DNA of 60,616 nucleotides from Kiloniellaceae bacterium (GTDB lineage Bacteria; Pseudomonadota; Alphaproteobacteria; Kiloniellales; J153): NCBI GenBank assembly GCA_021776175.1, contig JAJFGJ010000031.1:1-60616 (forward strand), written 5' to 3'. Position numbers and translations under genes: made by a program. Shown piece after piece: positions 44,136-53,420 of this stretch (position 1 is its first letter; each line of letters opens with the position of its first letter). The notes beneath the pieces were generated by a model. That model was not told where the DNA came from, searched no databases, and was given only the letters and a program-made list of their open reading frames with translations.

Positions 44136-44297
44136 GGTAAAATGCCTTTCAAGGATTTTGAGCTACCCGTAACGAACATATATATAGATCACATAGGTTG
44201 TACGAGAAGTTTAACAATGGCATCCCCGGTGTCTAAAATGCCTCTAATTTGATCTAAGCGGCCCCGAATTTATGCCGAAAATCCAGGACACCGGACC

Positions 44298-44891
44298 ATG
44301 TTTAGCAACGAACCCGCCGCCGACCCGATACAGACCTTCCAGGAGTGGATGAGCGAGGCCGAATCGAGCGAGCCCAACGACCCGACGGCGGCGGCCCTGG
44401 GAACGGTCGGGGAGGACGGCATGCCCGCTGTCCGCATGGTCCTGATCAAGGGCGCGGATGCCAAGGGGTTCGTTTTCTTCACTAATTTCGAAAGCCGCAA
44501 GGGGCGGCACCTGCTGGACCGGCCCAAGGCGGCCATACTATTCCACTGGAAATCGCTGCGCCGCCAGGTCCGGATCGAAGGCGAGGTTCACCAGGTGAGC
44601 GATACCGAGGCCGACGCCTATTTCGCCAGCCGCGCGCGCGATAGCCGGATCGGCGCCTGGGCCAGCCAGCAATCGCGGCCCTTGAAGGGCAAGTTCGAGT
44701 TGGAAAAACGGGTCGCCGAATTCGGCCTCAAGTACGCCGTCGGCGCGATTCCACGGCCGCCCTATTGGTCCGGTTTCCGAGTCGTGCCGCGCCTGATCGA
44801 ATTTTGGCAGGATGGCGCGTTCCGCCTTCACGACCGCCTCGTCTATCATCGCGAGGGGGAGGCATGGCGGACCGAGCGCTTGTACCCCTAA
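44298..44891 (+). CDS. pdxH: Pyridoxamine 5'-phosphate oxidase
   Basis: A 197-residue FMN enzyme oxidising PNP and PMP to PLP, the vitamin B6 coenzyme. Family motifs are [32 protein letters not shown] and the C-terminal [11 protein letters not shown]. Length is near the family norm (about 200). It lies 21 bases before the cation efflux gene on the same strand. Confidence 0.95.
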   Translation: MFSNEPAADPIQTFQEWMSEAESSEPNDPTAAALGTVGEDGMPAVRMVLIKGADAKGFVFFTNFESRKGRHLLDRPKAAILFHWKSLRRQVRIEGEVHQVSDTEADAYFASRARDSRIGAWASQQSRPLKGKFELEKRVAEFGLKYAVGAIPRPPYWSGFRVVPRLIEFWQDGAFRLHDRLVYHREGEAWRTERLYP

Positions 44892-44912
44892 CGATATCTA
44901 AGAGGACTTGAC

Positions 44913-45839
44913 GTGAACGATCGGGTCGAGAGCGCCGAAATGCCGGACGCGGATGCCGCGCGCCTGATGCGTTGGGCGACCTATGCCTCGCTGTCTCTCG
45001 CCTTGTTTCTGATCGTGGCTAAATTCACGGCTTGGCTGCTGACCGATTCGGTCAGCCTCCTCTCCACCCTGATAGATTCACTGCTCGACGCCGCCGCCTC
45101 GCTGATCAATCTGCTCGCGGTCCGCCACGCCTTGACGCCGCCGGATCGCGAACACCGCTTCGGTCACGGCAAGGCGGAGCCCTTGGCCGCCCTTGGCCAG
45201 TCGACCTTTATCGCGGGATCGGCTATTTTTATTCTGGTCGAGGCCGGGCAACGGATTTATCAGCCCAAGGACATCCAGCACGGCGATATCGGTATCGCGG
45301 TCATGGTCATGGCGATCGTGTTGACCTTCGCGCTCACCCAATTTCAGGGCTATGTCGTCAAGCGGACGGGATCGCTCGCGATTCGGGCCGACTCTCTGCA
45401 CTACGTCGGCGATTTGTTGATCAACGCCGCGGTCATCGTGGCGATCCTGCTGGCGGCGAATCTTGGGTGGAACTGGGCCGATCCCATCTTCGGCATCGCC
45501 ATCGCCGGATACATCCTGATCACGGCCTGGCGTATCGCGCGCGGCGCCTACGATATGCTGATGGACCGGGAACTACCCGACGAGGACCGTCAAAAGATCA
45601 GCCGGATCGTCATGGCGCATCCCGAGGTCATGGCCATGCACGATTTGCGGACCCGTGCCTCCGGCCCCCTGACCTTTATTCAGTTTCATATCGAAATGAA
45701 CGGCGGCCTGACCTTGTTCCACGCGCACGAAGCGGCGGACGAGGTCGAGGCATCGGTCCGGCTATACTATGCCGGAGCCGAGATTATTATCCATCAGGAC
45801 CCTTATGGCGTGGAGGAAGCAGCGGCCGGCACGGGTTGA
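44913..45839 (+). CDS. fieF: Cation diffusion facilitator transporter (FieF-like)
   Basis: A 308-residue inner-membrane exporter of Zn2+/Fe2+ in exchange for protons. Six spans and a C-terminal cytosolic domain are visible. The transport-site residues DSLLD in TM2 and HYVGD in TM5 are both complete. The start is GTG with AAGAGGA upstream. Probably cotranscribed with pdxH. Confidence 0.92.
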   Translation: MNDRVESAEMPDADAARLMRWATYASLSLALFLIVAKFTAWLLTDSVSLLSTLIDSLLDAAASLINLLAVRHALTPPDREHRFGHGKAEPLAALGQSTFIAGSAIFILVEAGQRIYQPKDIQHGDIGIAVMVMAIVLTFALTQFQGYVVKRTGSLAIRADSLHYVGDLLINAAVIVAILLAANLGWNWADPIFGIAIAGYILITAWRIARGAYDMLMDRELPDEDRQKISRIVMAHPEVMAMHDLRTRASGPLTFIQFHIEMNGGLTLFHAHEAADEVEASVRLYYAGAEIIIHQDPYGVEEAAAGTG

Positions 45840-45851
45840 TGGACCCACGCC

Positions 45852-45865
45852 TTGACCCAGGTCAA
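45852..45865. promoter_or_regulatory. FNR/FixK-type box upstream of a universal stress gene
   Basis: TTGACCCAGGTCAA is a perfect 14-bp palindrome of the TTGA(C/T)-N4-(G/A)TCAA form. It ends 67 bases before the ATG at 45933. An identical box with the same flanks (C before, TGC after) precedes the other universal stress gene. Confidence 0.82.
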
Positions 45866-45932
45866 TGCCGGATCGGCGTTCCTTGGGCAGACTGAATCGA
45901 GCAGTAGGTGTTAGGGCGTTCAGGAGGGCATC

Positions 45933-46805
45933 ATGACCATCGCGTCCATTCTAGCCATCGTCGACGGCTCCGATACCAGTGCCGCGGCCCTGCGAGCCGG
46001 ACTGCTTTTGGGCCGGCGATTCTCCTGCCGGGTCGATTTCCTGCATACCGAGCCCGATGTCTTGGCTTCGGTCCCCATCGTGGGCGAAGGCATGTCCGGG
46101 GCCGCGGTGGAACAAATCATGGCAAGTTTTCAAGCGGCGGCGGACGCGCGTTTGAAGGCCGCGCGCGATTTATTCGACTCTAATTGCCAAGAGCAGAAAT
46201 TGCCGTGCGTTCAGCCTGACGACGGTATTGTCCCAGGGAAATTTCAAGTTTCCTTCAGACAAGTCGAGGGCCGCGAAGAGTATGAAATCAGCCGCCGTGG
46301 CCGCCTGGCCGACGTTATCGTGCTGGCCCGGCCCAAGGAGGGCGGCGATGTGGAGGGCGCCGCCGGCTTCGATGCCGCCTTATTCGATAGCGGCCGCCCA
46401 GTTGTCTTGGTTCCCGGGGAACCGGCCGCGGTTATCGGCGATACCGTCGCGATCGCCTGGAACGGTTCGCGCGAGGCGGCCATCGCCGTGGCGGCCGCCC
46501 TGCCGCTTTTGCACCGGGCCGGCAAGGTGTTCGTTCTGACAGCCCGTGAAGGGGACGATTCTTCGCTCGAACCCAGCGAACTTGCCCGTTACCTGGGCGG
46601 CCATGGCATCGAGGCCAGGACCTGGGCCTATTCCCCCGGCACGGATTCAATCGGAGACTCTCTCATGCGCGAGGCAGGCAAGGCCGGGGCCGATCTTCTG
46701 GTCATGGGCGCCTATGGTCACAGCCGGCTTCGCGAAACTGTCCTGGGGGGGGCTACGCGCGACGCGCTGAGACATGGAGCCATTCCGATTATGCTGGCCC
46801 GCTAG
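45933..46805 (+). CDS. Universal stress protein, tandem UspA domains
   Basis: A 290-residue cytosolic protein with two UspA folds. The second carries the nucleotide-binding motif GAYGHSRLRETVLGG (near 258), following the G-x2-G-x9-G spacing. The first half is more divergent. Such proteins bind ATP and aid survival under anaerobiosis or starvation. AGGAGGG precedes the ATG. The FNR-type box upstream suggests oxygen-linked control. Confidence 0.92.
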   Translation: MTIASILAIVDGSDTSAAALRAGLLLGRRFSCRVDFLHTEPDVLASVPIVGEGMSGAAVEQIMASFQAAADARLKAARDLFDSNCQEQKLPCVQPDDGIVPGKFQVSFRQVEGREEYEISRRGRLADVIVLARPKEGGDVEGAAGFDAALFDSGRPVVLVPGEPAAVIGDTVAIAWNGSREAAIAVAAALPLLHRAGKVFVLTAREGDDSSLEPSELARYLGGHGIEARTWAYSPGTDSIGDSLMREAGKAGADLLVMGAYGHSRLRETVLGGATRDALRHGAIPIMLAR

Positions 46806-46950
46806 TCGCGGTGGGGCGGCGGTTGCCGATAGTCTACGTTCCAACGCACTAGAAACTTCCCGGTGCCTTGTTCTAAGATTGCTCTCTATTATCGCTTGTG
46901 GCGAGGCGTGGTATTCATCGTGACGCGATAACTAAAAAAAGAGAACCGCT

Positions 46951-47322
46951 ATGACGCTTAGTAACGTTCGTTTGGAATTGGCGCGCGACCAGGGATTCCC
47001 GGAGGGCAGCGCGCTCCACGGCTATGAGGTCGTTGTCCCCTTGAACGCCGATGGCCACATCGATGCGGAAGAATGGCGCGTTAATAAGCCGCGTTGCGCG
47101 GTCCGGCGCTTCTGGAACGGCGAGCCCGACGAGCGCGGCCATCTGGTGCACAGGCGAGGCGGAACCTGGGCCTTTCACTACGATGTTAGAGGCGATCCCG
47201 AGGAGGACCAGCCGGGCTGGAAGTTCGATACCCACGTCTTCAAGGTCGGCGAATACGTTTCCCTGCGTGAGCAGGACGATGAGCTGCGCACGTTCCGCGT
47301 CGTCTCGGTCCGGCCCGCGTAA
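46951..47322 (+). CDS. Conserved hypothetical protein
   Basis: A 123-residue acidic cytosolic protein without signal or span. Notable phrases are EGSALHGYEVVVPLN, RRFWNGEPDERGHL, WAFHYD and a C-terminal RTFRVVSV. I recall similar unnamed alphaproteobacterial proteins but no known function. AGAGAACC precedes the ATG at moderate spacing. Monocistronic, between a stress protein and an SDR gene. Confidence 0.75.
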   Translation: MTLSNVRLELARDQGFPEGSALHGYEVVVPLNADGHIDAEEWRVNKPRCAVRRFWNGEPDERGHLVHRRGGTWAFHYDVRGDPEEDQPGWKFDTHVFKVGEYVSLREQDDELRTFRVVSVRPA

Positions 47323-47433
47323 TACCGGGGACCGCCGGCGATAACCTCCGGAGGCGGCCTGCCTGGGCTTTAGGAAATCAGGAATACCTTGCTCCAGCGT
47401 TGTGCCGGGCGCGGTGTGGAGTACAATCGCGCC

Positions 47434-48174
47434 ATGAACAGCGAACGCAAGACGGTGATCCTAACCGGGGCCAGCCGGGGAATCGGCCACGCCACGGTGA
47501 GGCGCTTCAGCGAAGAAGGTTGGCGCGTGATGACCTGTTCGCGCGAAACCATCCCGGCCGAATGCAAGCGCGATTCGAACTGGACCGATCACATAAGCGC
47601 CGATCTGACCCAGCCGGAAGAGGTCGCGGGCTTTGTAAAGAAGGCGAACGATCTGCTGGGCGAGGCGCCCCTCCATGCCCTGGTCAACAACGCCGCCGTT
47701 TCGCCCAAGACCACGTTCATGGAACGCTTGGGCTGTCTCAATGGCGACCTGGACACCTGGCGCGAGGTTTTCGAGTTGAACCTCTTCGCGCCGCTCGCGC
47801 TCGGGCGCGGTTTCGCGGGCGCGTTGCGGCGCGGGCACGGCTGCATCGTCAACATAACCTCGATCGCCGGGCACCAGAGCCATCCCTTCGCCGGCTCGGC
47901 CTATTCAACCTCCAAGGCGGCGCTATCCGCGCTGACCCGTGAAATGGCGGTCGAATTCGCTGAGCTCGACGTGCGCGTGAACGCGGTCGCGCCCGGCGAG
48001 ATCGAGACGGCGATGATCGGCGAGGAATACGAGGCCTTGATCCCGCGTATCCCCATGCACCGCATGGGCAAGCCCGAGGAAGTCGCCTCGGCCGTCTACC
48101 AGCTCTGCGCATCGGACTTTAGCTACGTGACCGGCACCGAGATTTTCGTGACCGGCGGGCAGCATTTGTACTGA
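47434..48174 (+). CDS. SDR family oxidoreductase
   Basis: A 246-residue short-chain dehydrogenase with TGASRGIGHA at the N-terminus, NNAAVS near 85, catalytic Ser in NITSIAG and the Y-x3-K pair in YSTSKAAL, then PGEIETAM. The substrate is unknown. ATG at 47434 begins directly before the cofactor strand. A peroxiredoxin gene follows 37 bases later, so cotranscription is possible. Confidence 0.9.
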   Translation: MNSERKTVILTGASRGIGHATVRRFSEEGWRVMTCSRETIPAECKRDSNWTDHISADLTQPEEVAGFVKKANDLLGEAPLHALVNNAAVSPKTTFMERLGCLNGDLDTWREVFELNLFAPLALGRGFAGALRRGHGCIVNITSIAGHQSHPFAGSAYSTSKAALSALTREMAVEFAELDVRVNAVAPGEIETAMIGEEYEALIPRIPMHRMGKPEEVASAVYQLCASDFSYVTGTEIFVTGGQHLY

Positions 48175-48211
48175 ACCTGTCCGCCGCCCAAGACCGACAG
48201 AGGAGGACGCC

Positions 48212-48874
48212 ATGACCTTGAAAATAGGCGATACAGCACCGGATTTCGAAGCCGATACGACGGAAGGCCGGATTCGGTTCCACGATTGGATCGGCGATTC
48301 CTGGTGTGTCTTATTCTCGCACCCCAAGGACTTCACGCCCGTCTGCACGACCGAGCTTGGCGTTGTGGCGGGGCTTAAATCCGACTTTACGAAGCGCAAC
48401 TGCAAGGTCATCGGTCTTAGCGTCGATCCGGTCGAGGATCATGTTCGCTGGGCCCATGACATTGAGGAGGTCACGGGCCACGCCGTGAACTATCCCATGG
48501 TCGGCGATCCGGAGCTTAAGGTCGCGAAGCTCTACGGGATGCTTCCGGCCTCGGCCGGGGATACCTCGCAGGGCCGCACCCCGGCGGACAACCGGACCGT
48601 GCGCACGGTGATGATCATCGGCCCGGGCAAGGATATCAAGGTCATGATCTCCTACCCCATGACCACGGGGCGCAACTTCGACGAAATTCTGCGAGTCATC
48701 GATTCCTTGCAGTTGTTCGATAAATATACGGCGGCGACGCCGGTGAATTGGCGTCCCGGCGAGGATGTGATCATCCCGCCAACGGTGAGCGAAGAGGCGG
48801 CGAAGGAGAAATTCCCGAAAGGCTGGGAAACCTTAAAGCCCTATCTGCGGGTAACACCCGATCCTTCAACTTGA
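48212..48874 (+). CDS. 1-Cys peroxiredoxin (Prx6 type)
   Basis: A 220-residue peroxidase reducing H2O2 and alkyl hydroperoxides. The peroxidatic Cys is in the PVCTTE motif (near 45) and Prx6-type features follow: a long C-terminal domain with TPVNWRPGEDVIIPP. AGGAGG precedes the ATG. It follows an SDR gene. Confidence 0.94.
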   Translation: MTLKIGDTAPDFEADTTEGRIRFHDWIGDSWCVLFSHPKDFTPVCTTELGVVAGLKSDFTKRNCKVIGLSVDPVEDHVRWAHDIEEVTGHAVNYPMVGDPELKVAKLYGMLPASAGDTSQGRTPADNRTVRTVMIIGPGKDIKVMISYPMTTGRNFDEILRVIDSLQLFDKYTAATPVNWRPGEDVIIPPTVSEEAAKEKFPKGWETLKPYLRVTPDPST

Positions 48875-48903
48875 GGGTTGGCGGCGGCGCGGGGCGGTCG
48901 AAG

Positions 48904-49449
48904 CTAGCTGAACTTGATGCGCAGACTCTCGAACCAGGTCACGCTGTCGCGGGTTTGCGCGATCTCGTGATCGAGCCAATTGCTTAAGTTTCCCGACCTT
49001 TCGACTTCGTGGGCGCGCAGTTCCGTCAAGCGCACCAACTGGCGCTCGAACATCTCAGCGATCATCTCGATTTGAAGCTCGCGGTCCTCCGCCTCCAGCA
49101 GGTGAAGGAAACGTATCTTCAAGGTGATGATCAGCTTGTTGATATCGCTGATGCCCGGGCGCACGTTGGATTTCAGCAAGGTGTCGAGTTCCGCCCGTCC
49201 GCTCGGCGTTATGCTCAGAGATTCTTGATCGTCGTTGGCGCCCGCGTCTTCGGCCGCGGCAACCAATCCTTCGACCTTGAGCAGTTCCACCGGGGAAGCG
49301 ACCAGATCGAGGGAGGGGCCGACCACGTGGGTGGTAAAATAACGGACCTCGGCCGCCAAGTGGGCGTAAGTCATCTCCTGGGTGGCCAGCAACCCAAGCG
49401 CAAGCAGCCGCACGGCTTCTCTGGGCACCAGGGTATTGTCGCGATACAT
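48904..49449 (-). CDS. Winged-helix-like regulator candidate (PadR-like)
   Basis: A 181-residue cytosolic protein. Residues about 10-95 look like a winged helix (EAVRLLALGLLATQEMTYAHLAAEVRYF, then SLSITPSGRAELDTLL) as in PadR/MarR-type proteins. The C-terminal half is a helical region like PadR dimerisation domains (FLHLLEAEDRELQIEMIAEMFERQLVRL). No target is evident. It converges on the peroxiredoxin gene. Confidence 0.6.
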   Translation of the reverse strand: MYRDNTLVPREAVRLLALGLLATQEMTYAHLAAEVRYFTTHVVGPSLDLVASPVELLKVEGLVAAAEDAGANDDQESLSITPSGRAELDTLLKSNVRPGISDINKLIITLKIRFLHLLEAEDRELQIEMIAEMFERQLVRLTELRAHEVERSGNLSNWLDHEIAQTRDSVTWFESLRIKFS

Positions 49450-49571
49450 GACGCCGATCCTAGGGGTCAGACGTTAACGGGCCGTGTCACGAGTGTAGGC
49501 GCGTCCCGGCCATCTGTCCAGATGACCGCCGGTGGGAATTAACCAAGCTCCAGGCGCGGCCCGGCGAGGTC

Positions 49572-50783
49572 TCAGGCCGCGCGTTTTAGCCTCAACTCGC
49601 TCCAGATTTCGCTCAGGGCCTCGATCAGGCGGTCAAGCTGCGCGTCGGTGTGGACCGGGGAGGGGGTAAGGCGCAGGCGTTCCGTGCCGCGCGGGACCGT
49701 CGGGTAGTTGATCGGCTGAACATAAATCCCATAGCGGTCCAGCAGGATGTCGGTGACCTGGCGGCACAGCACCGGGTCGCCGACCAGAACCGGAACGATA
49801 TGGCTTTGCGAGGGCATGACCGGCAGGCCGGCGTCGAGCAGGCGCCGCTTGGTCTCGGCCGCGCGCGCCTGGTGTTGCTCGCGCTCGGCCGTGCTTTGCT
49901 TCAGATGGCGCACGCTGGCGACGGCGCCGGCGGCCAGGGCCGGGGCCAGGGCGGTGGTGAAAATAAAGCCCGAGGCGAAGCTGCGCACGAAATCGGTCAA
50001 GGCCGCGGAGGCCGAGATATAGCCGCCCATGACGCCGAAGGCCTTGCCCAGGGTTCCCTCGATCACGCTCAGGCGGTGCGCGACGCCGTCACGCTCGGCG
50101 ATGCCGCCGCCGCGCTGGCCATAGAGGCCCACGGCGTGAACTTCGTCCAGGTAGGTCATGGCCCCGTACTTGTCCGCCACATCGCATATCTCGGCGATGG
50201 GCGCGACGTCGCCGTCCATGGAATAGACCGATTCGAAGGCGACGATCTTGGGCCGCGCCGGATCGATCGTGGCCAGTTGCCGCGCCAGGTCTTCCGGGTC
50301 GCTGTGTTTGAAGATTTTCTTCTCGGCCCGGCTGTGGCGTATGCCTTCGATCATGGAGGCGTGATTCATCGCGTCCGAAAGAACGACGCAGTCCGGCAGC
50401 TTGGCCGCCAAGGTCGCCAGGGAGGCCATGTTCGAGACATAGCCCGAGGTGAAGAGAAGCGCCGATTCCTTGCCATGCAAGTCGGCGAGTTCCTGCTCCA
50501 GAAGAACATGGTGGTGATTGGTGCCGGAAATGTTGCGTGTGCCCCCGGCGCCGGCGCCGCAATGGTCCAGGGCGGCATGCATGGCCGCCAGCACGTCCGG
50601 GTGCTGGCCCATGCCCAAATAGTCGTTGCCGCACCAAACGGTAACGTCGTCGGTTCCGTCCGCATGGTAACGGGTGGCGCAAGGAAACTCGCCCGCACGG
50701 CGCTCTAATTCCGCGAAAATGCGGTAGCGCCCCTCGGATTTCAGGCCCTGAAGGGCGGTGGAAAAGAAGCGGTCATAGTTCAT
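49572..50783 (-). CDS. hemA: 5-aminolevulinate synthase
   Basis: A 403-residue PLP enzyme joining glycine and succinyl-CoA to 5-aminolevulinate, the first step of haem synthesis by the C4 pathway, typical of alphaproteobacteria. Visible are the N-terminal [23 protein letters not shown] with the PLP Asp, and [14 protein letters not shown] with the catalytic Lys. Upstream is an FNR-type box, matching known anaerobic control of hemA in other alphaproteobacteria. Confidence 0.97.
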   Translation of the reverse strand: MNYDRFFSTALQGLKSEGRYRIFAELERRAGEFPCATRYHADGTDDVTVWCGNDYLGMGQHPDVLAAMHAALDHCGAGAGGTRNISGTNHHHVLLEQELADLHGKESALLFTSGYVSNMASLATLAAKLPDCVVLSDAMNHASMIEGIRHSRAEKKIFKHSDPEDLARQLATIDPARPKIVAFESVYSMDGDVAPIAEICDVADKYGAMTYLDEVHAVGLYGQRGGGIAERDGVAHRLSVIEGTLGKAFGVMGGYISASAALTDFVRSFASGFIFTTALAPALAAGAVASVRHLKQSTAEREQHQARAAETKRRLLDAGLPVMPSQSHIVPVLVGDPVLCRQVTDILLDRYGIYVQPINYPTVPRGTERLRLTPSPVHTDAQLDRLIEALSEIWSELRLKRAA

Positions 50784-50852
50784 GGCGATACCGGGTCTTA
50801 GCTATTCAGGGTTAAAACTATGTGAGGTTAGCGCATTTAGCCAGCCCGTGAC

Positions 50853-50866
50853 TTGATTTATATCAG
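50853..50866. promoter_or_regulatory. FNR/FixK-type box upstream of hemA
   Basis: TTGATTTATATCAG matches the TTGAT-N4-ATCAA consensus at 9 of 10 fixed positions. It ends 70 bases before the hemA ATG. The distance is similar to that of the boxes in front of both universal stress genes. Confidence 0.8.
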
Positions 50867-50904
50867 CTACATAAACCGGTGCGCGGCGCCCGGTTCCAGG
50901 CTCC

Positions 50905-52296
50905 TCAGGCCGCCGGCGCCAGGCCTTCCGCCTTTACCCACGCGGCCGTATCCTCTAGCGCTTGCTCGAAACGCGATAGCATGTCCCCGATTTGCTTCTC
51001 CGTGATGATCAGGGGCGGGCAGAAAGCGATGGAATCCATCAGCGGCCGAATAATCAAGCCGTGATCCTGAGCCCGCTCGCCTAGATACAGGCCGACCTTG
51101 GCCGCCGGGTCAAAGGGCATCTTCGTGGCCTTGTCGGCGACCAGTTCCACCGCCGCCACCAAGCCGACGCCGCGCACCTCCCCGACCAGGGGATGATCGG
51201 CGAAGCGGCGCAGGCCCGCCTGCAGGGCCGGGCCGACCGCGCGAACGTGCTCGATGATATTGCGCTCCTGGTAAATCTTCAGGGTCTCCAAGGCCACCGC
51301 CGCCGAAACCGGGTGGCCGCTATAGGTAAAGCCATGGCCGAAGGTGCCGATCTTGGCGCTGTTGTCGGCCACGGCCTGATATACCTTGTCGGAGATCATC
51401 ACGGCGGAGATCGGCAGGTAAGCGGAACTCAAGGCCTTGGCGACCGACATGATGTCCGGCTTGATCCCAAAGGTCTCGCAGCCGAACATGTTCCCGGTGC
51501 GGCCAAAGCCGCAGATCACCTCGTCCGCGATCAGCAGAATGTCGTACTTCTTCAGCACCGCCTGAATTTTTTCCCAGTAGGTGCGCGGTGGAACGAGAAC
51601 GCCGCCGGCCCCCATCACCGGTTCGCCGATGAAGGCGGCGACCGTATCGGGGCCCTCGTCCTGAATCATCTTGTCTAATTCCGCCGCCATGCGGGTGGCG
51701 AAATCTTCCTCGCTCTCGCCCTCGTTCCCAAACCGGTAGTGGTGGGGGCAGGGGGCGTGCAAAATATTTTTGATCGGCAGGTCGAAATCGCGGTGGTTGG
51801 CCGGCAGGCCGGTCATGCTTGCGCTGGCCACGGTGACGCCGTGATAGCCCTTGATCCGGCTGATGATCTTCTTCTTCTCCGGCCGCCCGCGCGCGTTGTT
51901 GTAGTACCAGACCAATTTGATGACGGAATCGTTCGCCTCCGAACCGGAATTGGCGAAAAAGACCTTGGACATCTTTACCGGCGCTATCTCCAGCAAGCGT
52001 TCGGCCAGATCGACGGCCGGCATGTCCGATTTTTGCGCGAAGGTATGATAGTAGGGCAGCTTGCGCATCTGCGCCGCGGCCGCCTCGACCAGCCGTTCCT
52101 CGCCGAACCCGAGCGAGGCGCACCACAGGCCGGACAGACCCTCGATGTATTCCTTGCCCGTGGTGTCGTAGACGTGGATGCCCTTGCCTTCGGCGATGAT
52201 CAGCGGCCCTTCGTTCTCCAGCTTGCGGGCATCGGTATAGCTGTGCAGATGGCTTGCGATATCGCGTGCTTCTGGCGAGTTCGGTCGGACGCTCAT
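50905..52296 (-). CDS. Class III omega-aminotransferase
   Basis: A 463-residue PLP enzyme of the omega-amino acid:pyruvate or putrescine aminotransferase type. It has SGSEANDSVIKL near 117, DEVICGFGRTG with the PLP Asp and the catalytic Lys in SVAKALSSAYLPIS (near 290). Length is normal. It transfers an amino group from a terminal amine to pyruvate or a keto acid. ATG at 52296 has GGAG eight bases upstream. It is separated from hemA by about 120 bases on the same strand. Confidence 0.92.
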   Translation of the reverse strand: MSVRPNSPEARDIASHLHSYTDARKLENEGPLIIAEGKGIHVYDTTGKEYIEGLSGLWCASLGFGEERLVEAAAAQMRKLPYYHTFAQKSDMPAVDLAERLLEIAPVKMSKVFFANSGSEANDSVIKLVWYYNNARGRPEKKKIISRIKGYHGVTVASASMTGLPANHRDFDLPIKNILHAPCPHHYRFGNEGESEEDFATRMAAELDKMIQDEGPDTVAAFIGEPVMGAGGVLVPPRTYWEKIQAVLKKYDILLIADEVICGFGRTGNMFGCETFGIKPDIMSVAKALSSAYLPISAVMISDKVYQAVADNSAKIGTFGHGFTYSGHPVSAAVALETLKIYQERNIIEHVRAVGPALQAGLRRFADHPLVGEVRGVGLVAAVELVADKATKMPFDPAAKVGLYLGERAQDHGLIIRPLMDSIAFCPPLIITEKQIGDMLSRFEQALEDTAAWVKAEGLAPAA

Positions 52297-52426
52297 AGCC
52301 GGGCTCCAGTTTTGAGGGGTGGCCGCTAGGGCCTCTTGAGCGGAACGTACTACCATGGCCGGGGGCGGGCAAAGCAGATTCCCCCGGCGGCCGGAGGCCG
52401 CCTAGGTAAATCTCCCCGGTGGTCTC

Positions 52427-52440
52427 TTGACCCAGGTCAA
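52427..52440. promoter_or_regulatory. FNR/FixK-type box upstream of the second universal stress gene
   Basis: TTGACCCAGGTCAA, identical to the box at 45852, ends 82 bases before the ATG of the stress gene. It lies 130 bases before the divergent aminotransferase start, so it could act on both. Confidence 0.82.
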
Positions 52441-52522
52441 TGCAATACGGCGGCTTCTGGCGTCAACTAACCAAACGATACGGACCCGGCGCTATGGCCG
52501 TGTATTTATTGGAGTTTCGGGT

Positions 52523-53359
52523 ATGTCCTACAAGAACCTCTTGGTTCATCTCGATGACCGCAAGGCCTGCGCGGGGCGGGTCGCCGCCGCCATAGGCCTG
52601 GCCCAGGCCCACTCGGCACACCTGACGGGCCTTTACGTAGCCGCCGACCTGGCGTTGCCCGGCGGCTTGCGCGCGGAGGTGCCGGCTGAATTCCTGCATA
52701 CGCTTAGGGAACAGCAGGAAGCCGCCATGGAGGCGGCCAAGCAGGACTTCGAAGCCATGGTCCGCAAGGCCGGCTTGAGCGTCGATTGCCGCACCGCTCA
52801 CGCCCCCGCGGGGCGGATCGCCGGAATCGTCGCGGGCCACGCACGCTATGCCGATTTGGTCCTGCTGGGACAACCGGAAGCGGACGCGCGCGGTGAATAC
52901 GCTACCAGCGGCGCCGAGGACGTGGTCATGGCATCGGGCCGGCCGGCCCTGATCGTGCCCTATATCGGGGCCCGTAAGACCATCGGCCGCCGCCCCATGA
53001 TCGCCTGGGACGGTGGGCGCGAGGCGGCGCGCGCGGTCAACGACGCCATGCCTATCCTGGAACAGGCCGAAGCGGTCAGCGTCATCGCGGTCAACCCGAA
53101 AGACGGCAATCACGGCCAAGAACCGGGCGCCGACATCGCTTTGCATCTGGCACGCCACGGTATGAAGGTCGAGATCCAGCACCTCAAAGTCCGCGACATA
53201 AGCGTCGCCGACACGATCCTTTCACGCATCGCCGACCAGGACGCCGATCTCCTGGTCATGGGGGCCTACGGCCACTCACGGGTACGCGAATGGATTATGG
53301 GCGGGACCACGCGGCAGATTTTCACTCAAATGACCGTGCCTGTGCTCATGTCCCATTGA
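52523..53359 (+). CDS. Universal stress protein, tandem UspA domains
   Basis: A 278-residue cytosolic protein with two UspA folds. The second has GAYGHSRVREWIMGG near 250, almost the same as in the first stress protein (45933). Start ATG at 52523 with GGAG eight bases upstream. The reading frame extends upstream through the FNR box, so the longer start is unlikely. The M20 hydrolase gene follows 61 bases later. Confidence 0.92.
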   Translation: MSYKNLLVHLDDRKACAGRVAAAIGLAQAHSAHLTGLYVAADLALPGGLRAEVPAEFLHTLREQQEAAMEAAKQDFEAMVRKAGLSVDCRTAHAPAGRIAGIVAGHARYADLVLLGQPEADARGEYATSGAEDVVMASGRPALIVPYIGARKTIGRRPMIAWDGGREAARAVNDAMPILEQAEAVSVIAVNPKDGNHGQEPGADIALHLARHGMKVEIQHLKVRDISVADTILSRIADQDADLLVMGAYGHSRVREWIMGGTTRQIFTQMTVPVLMSH

Positions 53360-53420
53360 CGTGCGGCGCCGGTTCGTAAGAGCATGACCCGCGGACAAAA
53401 CCACGCGGGAGGCTGCAGTC

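Noticed and set aside
43662..44252. 196-codon plus-strand frame opposite the surface lipoprotein gene
   Set aside because: Antisense shadow caused by high GC; the minus-strand lipoprotein has a signal peptide, lipobox and family motifs.
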